This document shows positions 54,798-62,581 of a stretch of DNA of 64,000 nucleotides, piece by piece. The stretch comes from Paenibacillus segetis. Lineage in GTDB: Bacteria > Bacillota > Bacilli > Paenibacillales > Paenibacillaceae. The stretch's first letter is position 1; each line of letters begins with the position of its first letter. The stretch is taken from contig NZ_BMFT01000001.1 in assembly GCF_014639155.1 (NCBI RefSeq), forward strand, positions 1,798,001 to 1,862,000. Direction: 5' to 3'. A program made the position numbers and the translations under genes. Below the pieces are notes generated by a model that saw only the letters and a program-made list of their open reading frames with translations, did not search any database and was not told the origin of the DNA.

Positions 54798-55016
54798 ATG
54801 GTTGATAACTAATGGGAAGCTTTTGTTGGTGGCGATAGAAATACATACGTTAATGTCATAGGTAAAATTACATATCAAGGGAAACAAACTAATGTACTAA
54901 TACAATATAAACTAAATAATGATCGTTCATTTGTGTTAAATTCAATGGAGTTTGATGGAGTTTTACAAAATATAATAACTTATACTGGATTGATGAATAG
55001 CATGTATGATGAGTAG
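54798..55016 (+). pseudogene. Small pseudogene with early in-frame stop
   Basis: ATG 54798 reads three codons then a TAA at 54810-54812. The same frame continues open for 67 codons with protein-like content (WEAFVGGDRNTYVNVIGKIT, FVLNSMEFDG). Family not recognised. Confidence 0.55.
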
Positions 55017-55042
55017 ATTTTATGTGGTATATAGAAGATGAG

Positions 55043-55152
55043 TCGGAGATCATTGTAACAATATCGCTCAATTCGTTCTACAGGAACAACATTAATAAGA
55101 ATATCTGATGGAATGTCTCGTCCTGTCCTGTATGGACGGGACTTTCTTTATG
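55043..55152 (+). pseudogene. Duplicated 3' end and terminator of the Na/Pi transporter gene
   Basis: TCGGAGATCATTG...CTCAATTCGTTCT...GAACAACATTAATA followed by the GTCTCGTCCTGT terminator is nearly the same as 50838-50945. The rest of the transporter gene is absent here. Confidence 0.8.
55115..55149 (+). terminator. Intrinsic terminator (duplicated copy)
   Basis: GTCTCGTCC/GGACGGGAC stem then TTTCTTT, derived from the same copy event as 50908-50943. Confidence 0.7.
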
Positions 55153-55165
55153 GTCCGATCATATT

Positions 55166-55212
55166 GGTCTACCACACCTTAGTTGTCAGTTGTATAATCA
55201 TGGAAGAAGCTC
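55166..55212 (+). repeat. TGTATAAT repeat, copy 4
   Basis: GGTCTACCACACCTTAGTTG, then TCAGTTGTATAATCATGG and AAGAAGCT. Confidence 0.55.
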
Positions 55213-55432
55213 AGTATACACATGAATATTATTCCTAAGGAGAAGACCTATGAAAGAGATTATGCATATGCTCTGTTATTAGAAAAATCATCTAAATAAG
55301 TACTCCTTGTAAGAAACGGGACTGAAAAATAGATGAGAGAATGAACTCGGCACTTTATTTTTATCATGGAGAGGTATAGTCATTCAATTTTCATGGACAA
55401 ATATTTTTATTTTCTAAAAGGAGAAATAAATC

Positions 55433-56215
55433 ATGCAGAAGAGAGATCTAGAAAGAAAAATAGCCATAGTAACAGGTGCTTCTCGCCTTAGCGGCATCGG
55501 GGCAGCAATATGTACAGCGCTGGCTAGTAAAGGAATTGATGTATTCTTTACATATTGGACTACCTATGATGAAGAGATGCCTTGGGGAATTCATGTAAAT
55601 GAACCTCAATTGATACAAGATAACATCATAAAATATGGGGTGCGTTGTGAGAAACTAGAGTTAGATCTTTCAGATTCACTTGCTCCTGGTAGGTTATTAG
55701 ATGCAGTTGAAGCGAAATTGGGAAACCCATCCATTTTAATAAACAACGCGACCTATTCCGTTGATGTAGGTTACGACACTTTAACCGCTGAAGTACTTGA
55801 TAAACATTACCAAGTAAATATTCGTGGTACCATGTTATTAAGTGTAGAATTCTCTAAACGATTTAATTATTCAAAAGGTGGAAGAATTATCAATCTAACT
55901 TCTGGTCAATCACTAGGACCGATGGCTGGTAATATAGCTTATGCTACTACTAAAGGAGCCATTGATATATTCACTTCAACCTTGTCGGCTGAAGTAGCCT
56001 CTAAAGGAATTACAGTTAATGCAGTGAATCCAGGACCAACGGATACTGGATGGATGAATGATGGCGTGAAAAATGATATTTTGACTAAATTTCCAAGGGG
56101 TAGAATTGGAGTGCCTCAAGATGCTGCGCGATTAATTACTTTTCTTGCAAGTGACGATGCAGAGTGGGTAACTGGACAAATTATTCACTCAGAAGGTGGA
56201 TTTCAAAGAGGTTAG
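55433..56215 (+). CDS. SDR-family oxidoreductase
   Basis: 260 residues. Cofactor motif TGASRLSGIGAAICTAL (an expanded TGxxxGIG loop), NNAT, active-site Ser in LTSGQS, and YATTK (YxxxK). Relatives reduce ketones or 3-oxoacyl compounds with NAD(P)H. AAAGGAG precedes the ATG. Confidence 0.93.
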   Translation: MQKRDLERKIAIVTGASRLSGIGAAICTALASKGIDVFFTYWTTYDEEMPWGIHVNEPQLIQDNIIKYGVRCEKLELDLSDSLAPGRLLDAVEAKLGNPSILINNATYSVDVGYDTLTAEVLDKHYQVNIRGTMLLSVEFSKRFNYSKGGRIINLTSGQSLGPMAGNIAYATTKGAIDIFTSTLSAEVASKGITVNAVNPGPTDTGWMNDGVKNDILTKFPRGRIGVPQDAARLITFLASDDAEWVTGQIIHSEGGFQRG

Positions 56216-56272
56216 CAAGAAGTTTAGACAGAATCTCAAGGATGCCGAGAATGAAATGAAAGAGGAAAATAT

Positions 56273-56851
56273 ATGACATTGATAGGGCTTATAAGACATG
56301 GAGTGACAGATTGGAATGATGAACACAGAGCACAGGGGCAAGCCGATATACCTTTAAATGATGAGGGACGGAGACAAGCTGAATTACTATCTAGGAGAAT
56401 GGCGAACGAAGACTGGGATTATATTTATTCAAGTGACCTATCAAGAGCTCTTGAAACAGCAGAAATTATAGGAAGAATTAAAAATATTGAAGTGACAACA
56501 GACCAACGGTTAAGAGAAATGAACTGCGGACTTATTGAGGGAACTACTGAACAAGATAGGGTTAAAAAGTGGGGATACGGATGGTCCAAACTAGATCTTG
56601 GTATTGAAACAAATGATGAGATTATGACAAGAGGAATGAAATGTATTACAGACATTTCCGAAAGACATCCCGACCAAAAAATACTGATAGTAAGTCATGG
56701 AGCGCTAATTGGCCTGACCTTAAAGAAACTAATTCCGCATATCGATACAGAAGAACCGCTTCATAATTCATCGGTAACTATTTTAAATAAAGAGAAATTT
56801 AGATGGGATTGTGAACTATATAATTGTATCACTCACTATAAAAACGATTAA
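56273..56851 (+). CDS. Histidine phosphatase (phosphoglycerate mutase-like) family protein
   Basis: 192 residues. RHGVTDWN catalytic motif near the N terminus, Glu in REMNCGLIEG, and the second His in IVSHGALIG. Small-molecule phosphatase of unknown substrate. It ends 16 bp before the methyltransferase start, suggesting co-transcription. Confidence 0.93.
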   Translation: MTLIGLIRHGVTDWNDEHRAQGQADIPLNDEGRRQAELLSRRMANEDWDYIYSSDLSRALETAEIIGRIKNIEVTTDQRLREMNCGLIEGTTEQDRVKKWGYGWSKLDLGIETNDEIMTRGMKCITDISERHPDQKILIVSHGALIGLTLKKLIPHIDTEEPLHNSSVTILNKEKFRWDCELYNCITHYKND

Positions 56852-56867
56852 CAAAGGTGGGAGATTT

Positions 56868-57473
56868 ATGGAGAAACAGAAGTTAATACGTATTTTTGAT
56901 AGGCAAGCAACCCAATATGATAAAAAAAGAGAAGACCCAAAACAAAAACTTTGGCGTCAGAATCTTCTAAGTCATGCTAAGGGCGAGGTGCTTGAACTTG
57001 CAGTAGGGACCGGTGCAAATTTTCCATACTATCCTAAGGAAGTGAAAATTACCGCAACTGACTTTAGTGAGGCAATGATTGAGAAAGCGCAACAGGCAGT
57101 AAAACACTATCACCTTCATGCAGATTTTATTTGTTCTGATATTGAAGAACTGAACTTTCCCGATCAATCGTTTGATACTATTGTTTCAACGCTATCGATC
57201 TGTAGTTATAAGAATCCAATAGTGGTACTGGATAAAATCAAACGGTGGTGTAGACCAGGCGGGAAGATCCTGCTCATGGAGCATGGGATCAGTTCTAACT
57301 TTATGGTTTCCACACTCCAAAAAACTTTTAACCCGCTGTTATATCGTGTGTATGGTTGCCACTATACGAGGGACATACTTGGACTGATTTCAGAGTCGGG
57401 TATCAAAATCGATAAAGCGGAAAGCTATTGGCTTAATATGGTTCATCTTATTTGGGCGAAACCGCAACATTGA
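56868..57473 (+). CDS. Class I SAM-dependent methyltransferase
   Basis: 201 residues from ATG 56868, preceded by AAGGTGGGAG. SAM-binding motif I VLELAVGTGANFPYYP, then TATDFSEAMIEKA and LLMEHGISSN. Similar to UbiE/phosphatidylethanolamine-type methyltransferases; substrate unknown. Confidence 0.92.
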   Translation: MEKQKLIRIFDRQATQYDKKREDPKQKLWRQNLLSHAKGEVLELAVGTGANFPYYPKEVKITATDFSEAMIEKAQQAVKHYHLHADFICSDIEELNFPDQSFDTIVSTLSICSYKNPIVVLDKIKRWCRPGGKILLMEHGISSNFMVSTLQKTFNPLLYRVYGCHYTRDILGLISESGIKIDKAESYWLNMVHLIWAKPQH

Positions 57474-57561
57474 AGTGAAGGTGAAATTTTGTTTAACAGA
57501 TAAACCTGAAATAACAGGGTTCGAATTGGTAATCAACAAAACAAGCGAGTGAAAAATTGCG

Positions 57562-57596
57562 GATGTGGAGTTCTTAGAAACTCCTCATCTTTTTTA
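57562..57596 (+). terminator. Intrinsic terminator
   Basis: GATG-GGAGTT/AACTCC-CATC stem followed by TTTTTT. Confidence 0.85.
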
Positions 57597-57796
57597 TTAT
57601 CCCTTAAGTTAGATGAGTACGCGAAACGTGCGAAACAAATAAACATCTGGATCAAACATTATAAAGAGAACAAGGCTGCTGTCATAACCAGTAGTCTCGT
57701 TGTGCTAACGCGCGGTCATGTGTAATTCCATGTAAAATTGAATAATCAGGAAAATATTTCCGAATTATAGTGATATAATTTGGGAGGGGGTGAGAG

Positions 57797-57904
57797 TTGA
57801 TTCACCATGCTAAGCTAGCTGTAAGACTGCTTGGGCTCATAGGTGTGATTCAACATTTGGATGACAAGACTTGGACGAATAGCTTCGTCTATCACTTTAC
57901 ATAA
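57797..57904 (+). CDS. Possible 35-residue protein
   Basis: TTG start 6-7 nt after GGGAGGGGG, with TATAAT at 57774-57779. It reads MIHHAKLAVRLLGLIGVIQH and 15 more residues. It ends 4 nt before the left box of attC-like element Z, as cassette genes do. No family recognised. Confidence 0.35.
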   Translation: MIHHAKLAVRLLGLIGVIQHLDDKTWTNSFVYHFT

Positions 57905-57907
57905 GTA

Positions 57908-57985
57908 ATTAACACGAATTCGTCTATCTACCCCAATGTGGACGATAAATGAGTTCGTAGATTAGAAGTTATAAGAAATCCCCGC
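57908..57985 (+). repeat. attC-like element Z (short form) and start of cassette 0
   Basis: Left box ATTAAC (57908-57913), arm TCTATCTAC, an 18-nt central stretch, arm GTAGATTAGA (one bulged T), right box GTTATAAG (cut expected after G57968). At about 67 nt it resembles a short classical attC, with an extrahelical base in the stem. Confidence 0.6.
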
Positions 57986-58013
57986 AATGCTTATTTAATT
58001 GATAATGGAAGGG

Positions 58014-58454
58014 ATGATTATTATTAAAAGACCTATTGTAATTCTAATAGTAATCGGTATTGCATTTGTATTTATTGGATGGTATTTTTTTGGTAATAGT
58101 TTCTCGATTAATAGTAGAGATGTAAAAAGTATAACCTTAGAATGCGTTCAAGATTGTATTGGAATGGATAACAGACCATTTCTAGAAAAGACTATTACCG
58201 ATAAACACTCGATTAATTTATTTATAAAGGCAATTAACAATTCAGAAAAACTAAGTGGAAGTCTTGATTATGGTGTGATGTTTCTAATACGAATATCTTT
58301 TAATAACCGTACGATAAAAGAATTTCATTTAAACATTTCTAAGAATAAAGAAGCAAGTAATGGATTACTTGTAAGTTCATCAAATAGTGAAAAAGGTTAC
58401 AGAATACTTGAAAAGTCAACGAATGATTTAAGGGATATCATTTATAATGACTGA
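58014..58454 (+). CDS. Hypothetical membrane-anchored protein (cassette 0)
   Basis: About 146 residues with one N-terminal membrane helix (PIVILIVIGIAFVFIGWYFF) and an extracellular domain. No known family. The start is uncertain: TTG 57999, ATG 58005 or ATG 58014. It fills the unit bounded by elements Z and A. Confidence 0.7.
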   Translation: MIIIKRPIVILIVIGIAFVFIGWYFFGNSFSINSRDVKSITLECVQDCIGMDNRPFLEKTITDKHSINLFIKAINNSEKLSGSLDYGVMFLIRISFNNRTIKEFHLNISKNKEASNGLLVSSSNSEKGYRILEKSTNDLRDIIYND

Positions 58455-58479
58455 TTATTTGTAAGATATTGCTTCGAAG

Positions 58480-58657
58480 GCGGGGACATCTTATAACAAT
58501 GCATTCTTGCTGCGTCGCTGACGCTCCTTGGTCGCCAGGAGGCATTTCAGAGAAGTGGAATCAGGCGACACATCCAACCGGCTAAGTGGCGAAGCCACCC
58601 GGACCTACGGTCCTTAAGCCGCTTGAACGTCAGAAATGCGAAACGTTATAGGAAATC
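58480..58657 (+). repeat. attC-like element A
   Basis: Left box TTATAAC (58491-58497), outer arm GCATTCTTG, several internal hairpins (CTCCTTGG/CCAGGAG, GTGGC/GCCAC, GGACC/GGTCC), outer arm CAGAAATGC, spacer GAAAC, right box GTTATAGG (G58645). It is much richer in GC than the flanking genes. Confidence 0.75.
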
Positions 58658-58776
58658 AGTGCAAGAAATCAAAACTAATAAATTCATAAGTGATTTTATC
58701 TAACGGGTAGAACCTGAAGAAAAGCAGAGGATAAGAGATACACATAACTCAAAAAAGTTACGGAGGCGTTGTTCTA

Positions 58777-59226
58777 ATGAAAAACATTTTTAATCAATTA
58801 AATACAAATGAAATTTTAGACCGTATCGATCAATTACGCCCAGATTCACAACCGCAATGGGGTACAATGGATATTGCACAGATGCTAGCTCATTGTTCAT
58901 CTTTTCAGGATATAGCTATGGGAAACTCCACTTTTCCAAGAAGTTGGATAGGGATATTAATAGGAAAGTTTGTGAAACCCATCGTTTATAACGATAAGCC
59001 AACTCCTAAGAATATGTCCACGCTTCCAACATTAATAATTGTAGATAAAAGAGAATTTGAAAAAGAAAAGGAAATACTGAAACAAAAAATAATAATTTTT
59101 CAAAGTAATGGTCCTGAAAAATGCACAACACACCCACATCCTTTTTTCGGTAAACTCACTTCTGAAGAGTGGGGAAAATGCATTTACAAGCACCTAGACC
59201 ATCATTTAAAACAGTTTGACGTTTAG
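58777..59226 (+). CDS. DUF1569 (DinB-like) protein (cassette 1)
   Basis: 149 residues. WGTMDIAQMLAHCSSFQD, THPHPFFGKLTSEEWGKCIYKHLDHHLKQF: the histidines fit a DinB-like four-helix metal site typical of DUF1569. Function unknown. GGAGG precedes the ATG. Confidence 0.88.
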   Translation: MKNIFNQLNTNEILDRIDQLRPDSQPQWGTMDIAQMLAHCSSFQDIAMGNSTFPRSWIGILIGKFVKPIVYNDKPTPKNMSTLPTLIIVDKREFEKEKEILKQKIIIFQSNGPEKCTTHPHPFFGKLTSEEWGKCIYKHLDHHLKQFDV

Positions 59227-59264
59227 CTAATAATAATGAAGTTGCAGGTTTTCAAAGAAGGCGC

Positions 59265-59434
59265 TGACATCCTATAACACCATATCTACGCTGCGGGCTA
59301 CGCCCTTGGTTCGCAAGATGAGGTAGGCAGAGAAGTGATTACAGCGCACAACCCTGCGAGGCTAAGTCCGTCGGACCCGGTCGCATTCGCTCCCTTAAGC
59401 CTTTCGGGTTAGCAGATACAAGAACGTTAGATGA
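59265..59434 (+). repeat. attC-like element B
   Basis: Left box CCTATAAC (59271-59278), outer arm TATCT, internal GGCTAAGTCCGTCGGACCCG and CTCCCTTAAGCC, outer arm AGATA, spacer CAAGAAC, right box GTTAGAT (G59426). Right box starts cassette 2. Confidence 0.75.
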
Positions 59435-59469
59435 AACCTATGCTATTACTATTTATTGGGGGTAAGTTC

Positions 59470-59907
59470 ATGGAAGTATTATTTAATGACTATCTTATTA
59501 GTGATGATAAGTTAAAGATTAATATTGATGAAGTACTCGATTTCTTATCTAAAAGCTATTGGGCAAATACAAGACCCCATGATCGGACGAAGAAAGCAAT
59601 AGAAAATTCGTATTGTGTTGGAGTTTTTTATAGAGATAAACAAGTAGGATTCGCTCGAGTCGTATCTGATTGGGCAACATTTTTTTATTTGTGTGATGTA
59701 TATATTGATGATGAACATAGAAGTAGGGGAATCGGCAAGAAATTAATAGAAACAATCATGAATGTGGCAGAGCTTGAAGGTCTAATGGGGCTATTAGGTA
59801 CCAAAGATGCTCATGGATTGTATGAGAAATTCGGATTTATTAAAGATGGAGAACGTTTTATGAAGCGGCCTCCTCAATGGATTTCAAAGCCTATTAACAA
59901 TTCCTGA
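59470..59907 (+). CDS. GNAT family N-acetyltransferase (cassette 2)
   Basis: 145 residues from ATG 59470 after GGGGGTAAG. Motif A reads CDVYIDDEHRSRGIGKKLIE; C-terminal YEKFGFIKDGERFMKR. A longer frame upstream (59431) begins inside the attC right box and is unlikely to be used. Substrate unknown. Confidence 0.92.
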   Translation: MEVLFNDYLISDDKLKINIDEVLDFLSKSYWANTRPHDRTKKAIENSYCVGVFYRDKQVGFARVVSDWATFFYLCDVYIDDEHRSRGIGKKLIETIMNVAELEGLMGLLGTKDAHGLYEKFGFIKDGERFMKRPPQWISKPINNS

Positions 59908-59922
59908 TAGTAAATCGAAGAA

Positions 59923-60110
59923 GGCACAGGCATCATCTAACACTGTATTCACGCATCGTAGCCTGACGGCTGCTCGGTCCGCCCGAGGCATTTCGAGGAA
60001 GCGAGTTCGGGCGAACACCCCTTCGAGCCAAAGTGGCGGAGCCACCCGACGACTTTGTCGCCTTAAGCCTCTCGGGTTCGTGAATACAAGAACGTTATGC
60101 GCCATTACCG
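59923..60110 (+). repeat. attC-like element C
   Basis: Left box ATCTAAC (59935-59941), spacer ACT, outer arm GTATTCACG, long folded GC-rich centre, outer arm CGTGAATAC (perfect 9-bp pair), spacer AAGAAC, right box GTTATGC (G60094). Confidence 0.8.
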
Positions 60111-60145
60111 GTAAATACTAAAGATAATATTTAAGGAGATAATTT

Positions 60146-60799
60146 ATGAAAGGTAAGATACTCTTATTATTTTTTACAACGATAGTGCTTTCAGCTTGTC
60201 AAAATATTAGTCAATCGACTACCTTGAACAGCGAAACAAAATCAATAATGAATTCTGAACTGACTCCTGATGTAGTGAGTACTGGTAATGGAACAGAATC
60301 AAAAGAAATAACTGAAGGTCATTCAGATCCTTCTAATAATGAAGGGTTATTCATGAGCATTGGGACCTATGATTTGACAGGTGAATTTCGAGATGAAATG
60401 CTTCGAAATCCTATAGATCATGATTATGAAGTGGAATTTAATGAATTTCAAAATTCCAAAGAGATTATTACAACACTGGGATGGGGGGCGTTGGAAAGCA
60501 AATATACAGAGATTTGGGATAAAGAGTTGAATCAAATATATAAAAAGCTTCTTTCTAAGTTGGATAGAGAACCAAGAGAAGCACTAATTGAATCGCAGAA
60601 AGAATGGTTACTGTATCACTTAGGGGAAACAAAATTTGTAGAGAAGACATTTATTAATAATGGTTACCTTGGATCACAAGGATCGGTAAGCCTAGGTACG
60701 GTTATACGGGAGAGAATTAGGGAAAGAACAATGCAATTATTTGAATATCGATATTTGCTAGATGGTGAAGTTGAGTTTTTATACCAGAGTAAAAAATAG
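60146..60799 (+). CDS. Lipoprotein with DUF1311 (LprI-like) domain (cassette 3)
   Basis: 217 residues. Signal peptide with lipobox VLSACQ (Cys about 18), a low-complexity Ser/Thr linker, and a C-terminal DUF1311 domain (ELNQIYKKLLSKLDREPREA, then LIESQKEWLLYHLGE). DUF1311 proteins include lysozyme inhibitor-like LprI; function here is unknown. Confidence 0.85.
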   Translation: MKGKILLLFFTTIVLSACQNISQSTTLNSETKSIMNSELTPDVVSTGNGTESKEITEGHSDPSNNEGLFMSIGTYDLTGEFRDEMLRNPIDHDYEVEFNEFQNSKEIITTLGWGALESKYTEIWDKELNQIYKKLLSKLDREPREALIESQKEWLLYHLGETKFVEKTFINNGYLGSQGSVSLGTVIRERIRERTMQLFEYRYLLDGEVEFLYQSKK

Positions 60800-60839
60800 A
60801 GTTGGAATCTTGATCAAAGGTTTTTAGGTGATGCTTCGA

Positions 60840-60985
60840 AGACAGTAACGGCGCATAACAATGTATTCACGCTTCGGGCTATTCGGTCCTCGGTACGGCC
60901 GAGGAATTTCGGGGAAGTGGCGGCAGCCGGACAATCCTACACTGGCTAAGTCCGTCGGACCCGCGCTTGCCACTTCAGTATGTAT
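60840..60985 (+). repeat. attC-like element D, truncated on the right
   Basis: Left box GCGCATAAC (60851-60859), arm GTATTCACG, then CCTACACTGGCTAAGTCC and GTCGGACCCGCGC. The right arm and right box are missing; the minus-strand GGDEF gene begins to read in here, marking a break in the array. Confidence 0.7.
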
Positions 60986-61015
60986 CATTAGTGACTTTAT
61001 TGATTACAAACTGTA

Positions 61016-62581
61016 CTATTCCACAAAATTGAATTTTTCAGTAAAAACCTGTACTTGATTTCGACCAGCTCTTTTGGCAGCATAAAGTGCTTCATCAGCC
61101 TTTCGAAGAAGTTGATAGATTGTTTCATCCATAGCTCCTGTTGTTACAGATACTCCAAAACTGGAGGTAACCAGTACAACTTGTTCATTTTTAACTAGAG
61201 GCTTTTGTTCGATGCAAAATCTTAGATGATTAGCGAATTTTTCCCCTTCTACTAGTGTAAAACCAGTTAAAGCGAGTACAAATTCTTCACCACCATATCT
61301 AGCAAACAGCATATGTTCTCTCAGCTCAGCCTTACATATTTGAGCCACATGTACTAGTACTTGATCTCCGATTTGATGTCCATAAGTGTCATTCACTTGT
61401 TTGAAAAAATCAATATCAAATAGAATAATCGTATAGGATGACAAATTACTTTTTGCTTTCATTAAACTTTGCTCACTTTGCTGGAAAAAGGCACGACGAT
61501 TGAATATTTGTGTTAGCTCATCATAATAGGCTTGGTGCTCTAACTTTTGTTGTAATGTATGTAGCTCTGTTATATCCGTAAATATAATTAGAAAGCCAGA
61601 GTTATTATTTGATTGCTGAAGTTTAGAAATACGTAGTTGATAAATATAACCAGCTTGATGAATCGTAGTATTCAATTTATCTGATATCGTATCTAGTTGA
61701 ACAGGAAATGATTGACCCGTTAGCATATACCAAACTTGATCAAATGGTTTCCCTATCATGGATCGGTCCAATTTACTAAACATATCTTTACAAGCTTGAT
61801 TATCTTCGATTAATTGATAGGTACCATTAAGTACAATAACACCATCACTCATATTATTAAAAATGGTATCCTTCGCAATTGGCATAATGGATAACATTCG
61901 AGAAGAAGTAATAGACCAGAGGTACAAAACAGAAGAAAACCATATAACCATGGGTACAGGATCGATACCATCGGGTGTCACTCCAATGAATAATAAAAAT
62001 GCAGTCACTATTGGAAGCAATTGACCACAGATGAGGGCCAATAATTGAGGTTTATATACACTAACCGTTTCCTTCCAGCGTGAAAGCAACAATAATAACG
62101 CAGCAAACATACAGCAAAAAATGTAAATATTATGTACAGCAAACCATGTCCCATGTTCAATTTTACTAAATGGAACCCCAAGTACCGAATGTATATCATA
62201 TACTCTATAGTAAAAATGATGGAATTCATTTGTTACATTGATTATTAAAGTAAGAAAAGGAAATGCAAGTAAAGCGATTGTTCTTTTTCTTTCTAATTTA
62301 TAACCTAAATATTGCATGACAAACAATAATCCTAACGGGGGGAAAAACGGCAACCCTACATATTGTACAATATTCCAAAATCTAAGTTGTTCTAACGAAG
62401 TGGATGTTAAGCTAAAGGCATAACCAAAGCAATAAATCAAGGAAGCTAATGTATACCACATGAACAATTTCGCGATATTTGTATAATAATGCCTCTTCCA
62501 ATAAGTATAGACTAGTATAGACAAGTTCAATACAACCGAAGTGCAAACTAATGTTATATATGCCTCTAGTTTCGGTTCCAA
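61016..62581 (-). CDS. Membrane diguanylate cyclase (7TM-PAS-GGDEF)
   Basis: 521 residues. Seven membrane helices of the HisKA_7TM type (about 1-225), a PAS domain (about 235-345) and a GGDEF domain with DELTQIFNRRAFF and active site RYGGEEFVLAL. It makes cyclic di-GMP. TTG start after AAAGAGGG. Opposite in strand to the cassette genes. Confidence 0.93.
   Translation of the reverse strand: MEPKLEAYITLVCTSVVLNLSILVYTYWKRHYYTNIAKLFMWYTLASLIYCFGYAFSLTSTSLEQLRFWNIVQYVGLPFFPPLGLLFVMQYLGYKLERKRTIALLAFPFLTLIINVTNEFHHFYYRVYDIHSVLGVPFSKIEHGTWFAVHNIYIFCCMFAALLLLLSRWKETVSVYKPQLLALICGQLLPIVTAFLLFIGVTPDGIDPVPMVIWFSSVLYLWSITSSRMLSIMPIAKDTIFNNMSDGVIVLNGTYQLIEDNQACKDMFSKLDRSMIGKPFDQVWYMLTGQSFPVQLDTISDKLNTTIHQAGYIYQLRISKLQQSNNNSGFLIIFTDITELHTLQQKLEHQAYYDELTQIFNRRAFFQQSEQSLMKAKSNLSSYTIILFDIDFFKQVNDTYGHQIGDQVLVHVAQICKAELREHMLFARYGGEEFVLALTGFTLVEGEKFANHLRFCIEQKPLVKNEQVVLVTSSFGVSVTTGAMDETIYQLLRKADEALYAAKRAGRNQVQVFTEKFNFVE

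Larger units (their letters stand above)
54743..55432. other. Gene-poor stretch of remnants
   Basis: Holds a pseudogene (54798-55016), a duplicated end of the Na/Pi transporter gene (55043-55152) and the TGTATAAT repeat (55166-55212). No intact gene. Confidence 0.65.
57474..57968. other. Intergenic region with terminator, remnant and small reading frame
   Basis: A terminator (57562-57596), an open protein-like remnant without start at about 57605-57724 (KLDEYAKRAKQINIWIKHYK), a possible 35-codon gene (57797-57904) and attC-like element Z. Confidence 0.55.
57969..60859 (+). mobile_element. Four consecutive integron-like gene cassettes
   Basis: Units 57969-58645, 58646-59426, 59427-60094 and 60095-about 60859. 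Each holds one plus-strand gene followed by an attC-like element (the last is truncated). In each unit the first about 17 nt are nearly the reverse complement of the bases just before and within its own left box: 16/18, 15/18, 15/18 and 15/17 matches including the G. The sequences differ between units. This is the pattern left by integration of circular cassettes. Confidence 0.75.

Noticed and set aside
59884..60105. Minus-strand 73-codon frame across element C
   Set aside because: It is the reverse strand of the attC-like structure, GC-rich and without a start signal; the openness comes from composition.
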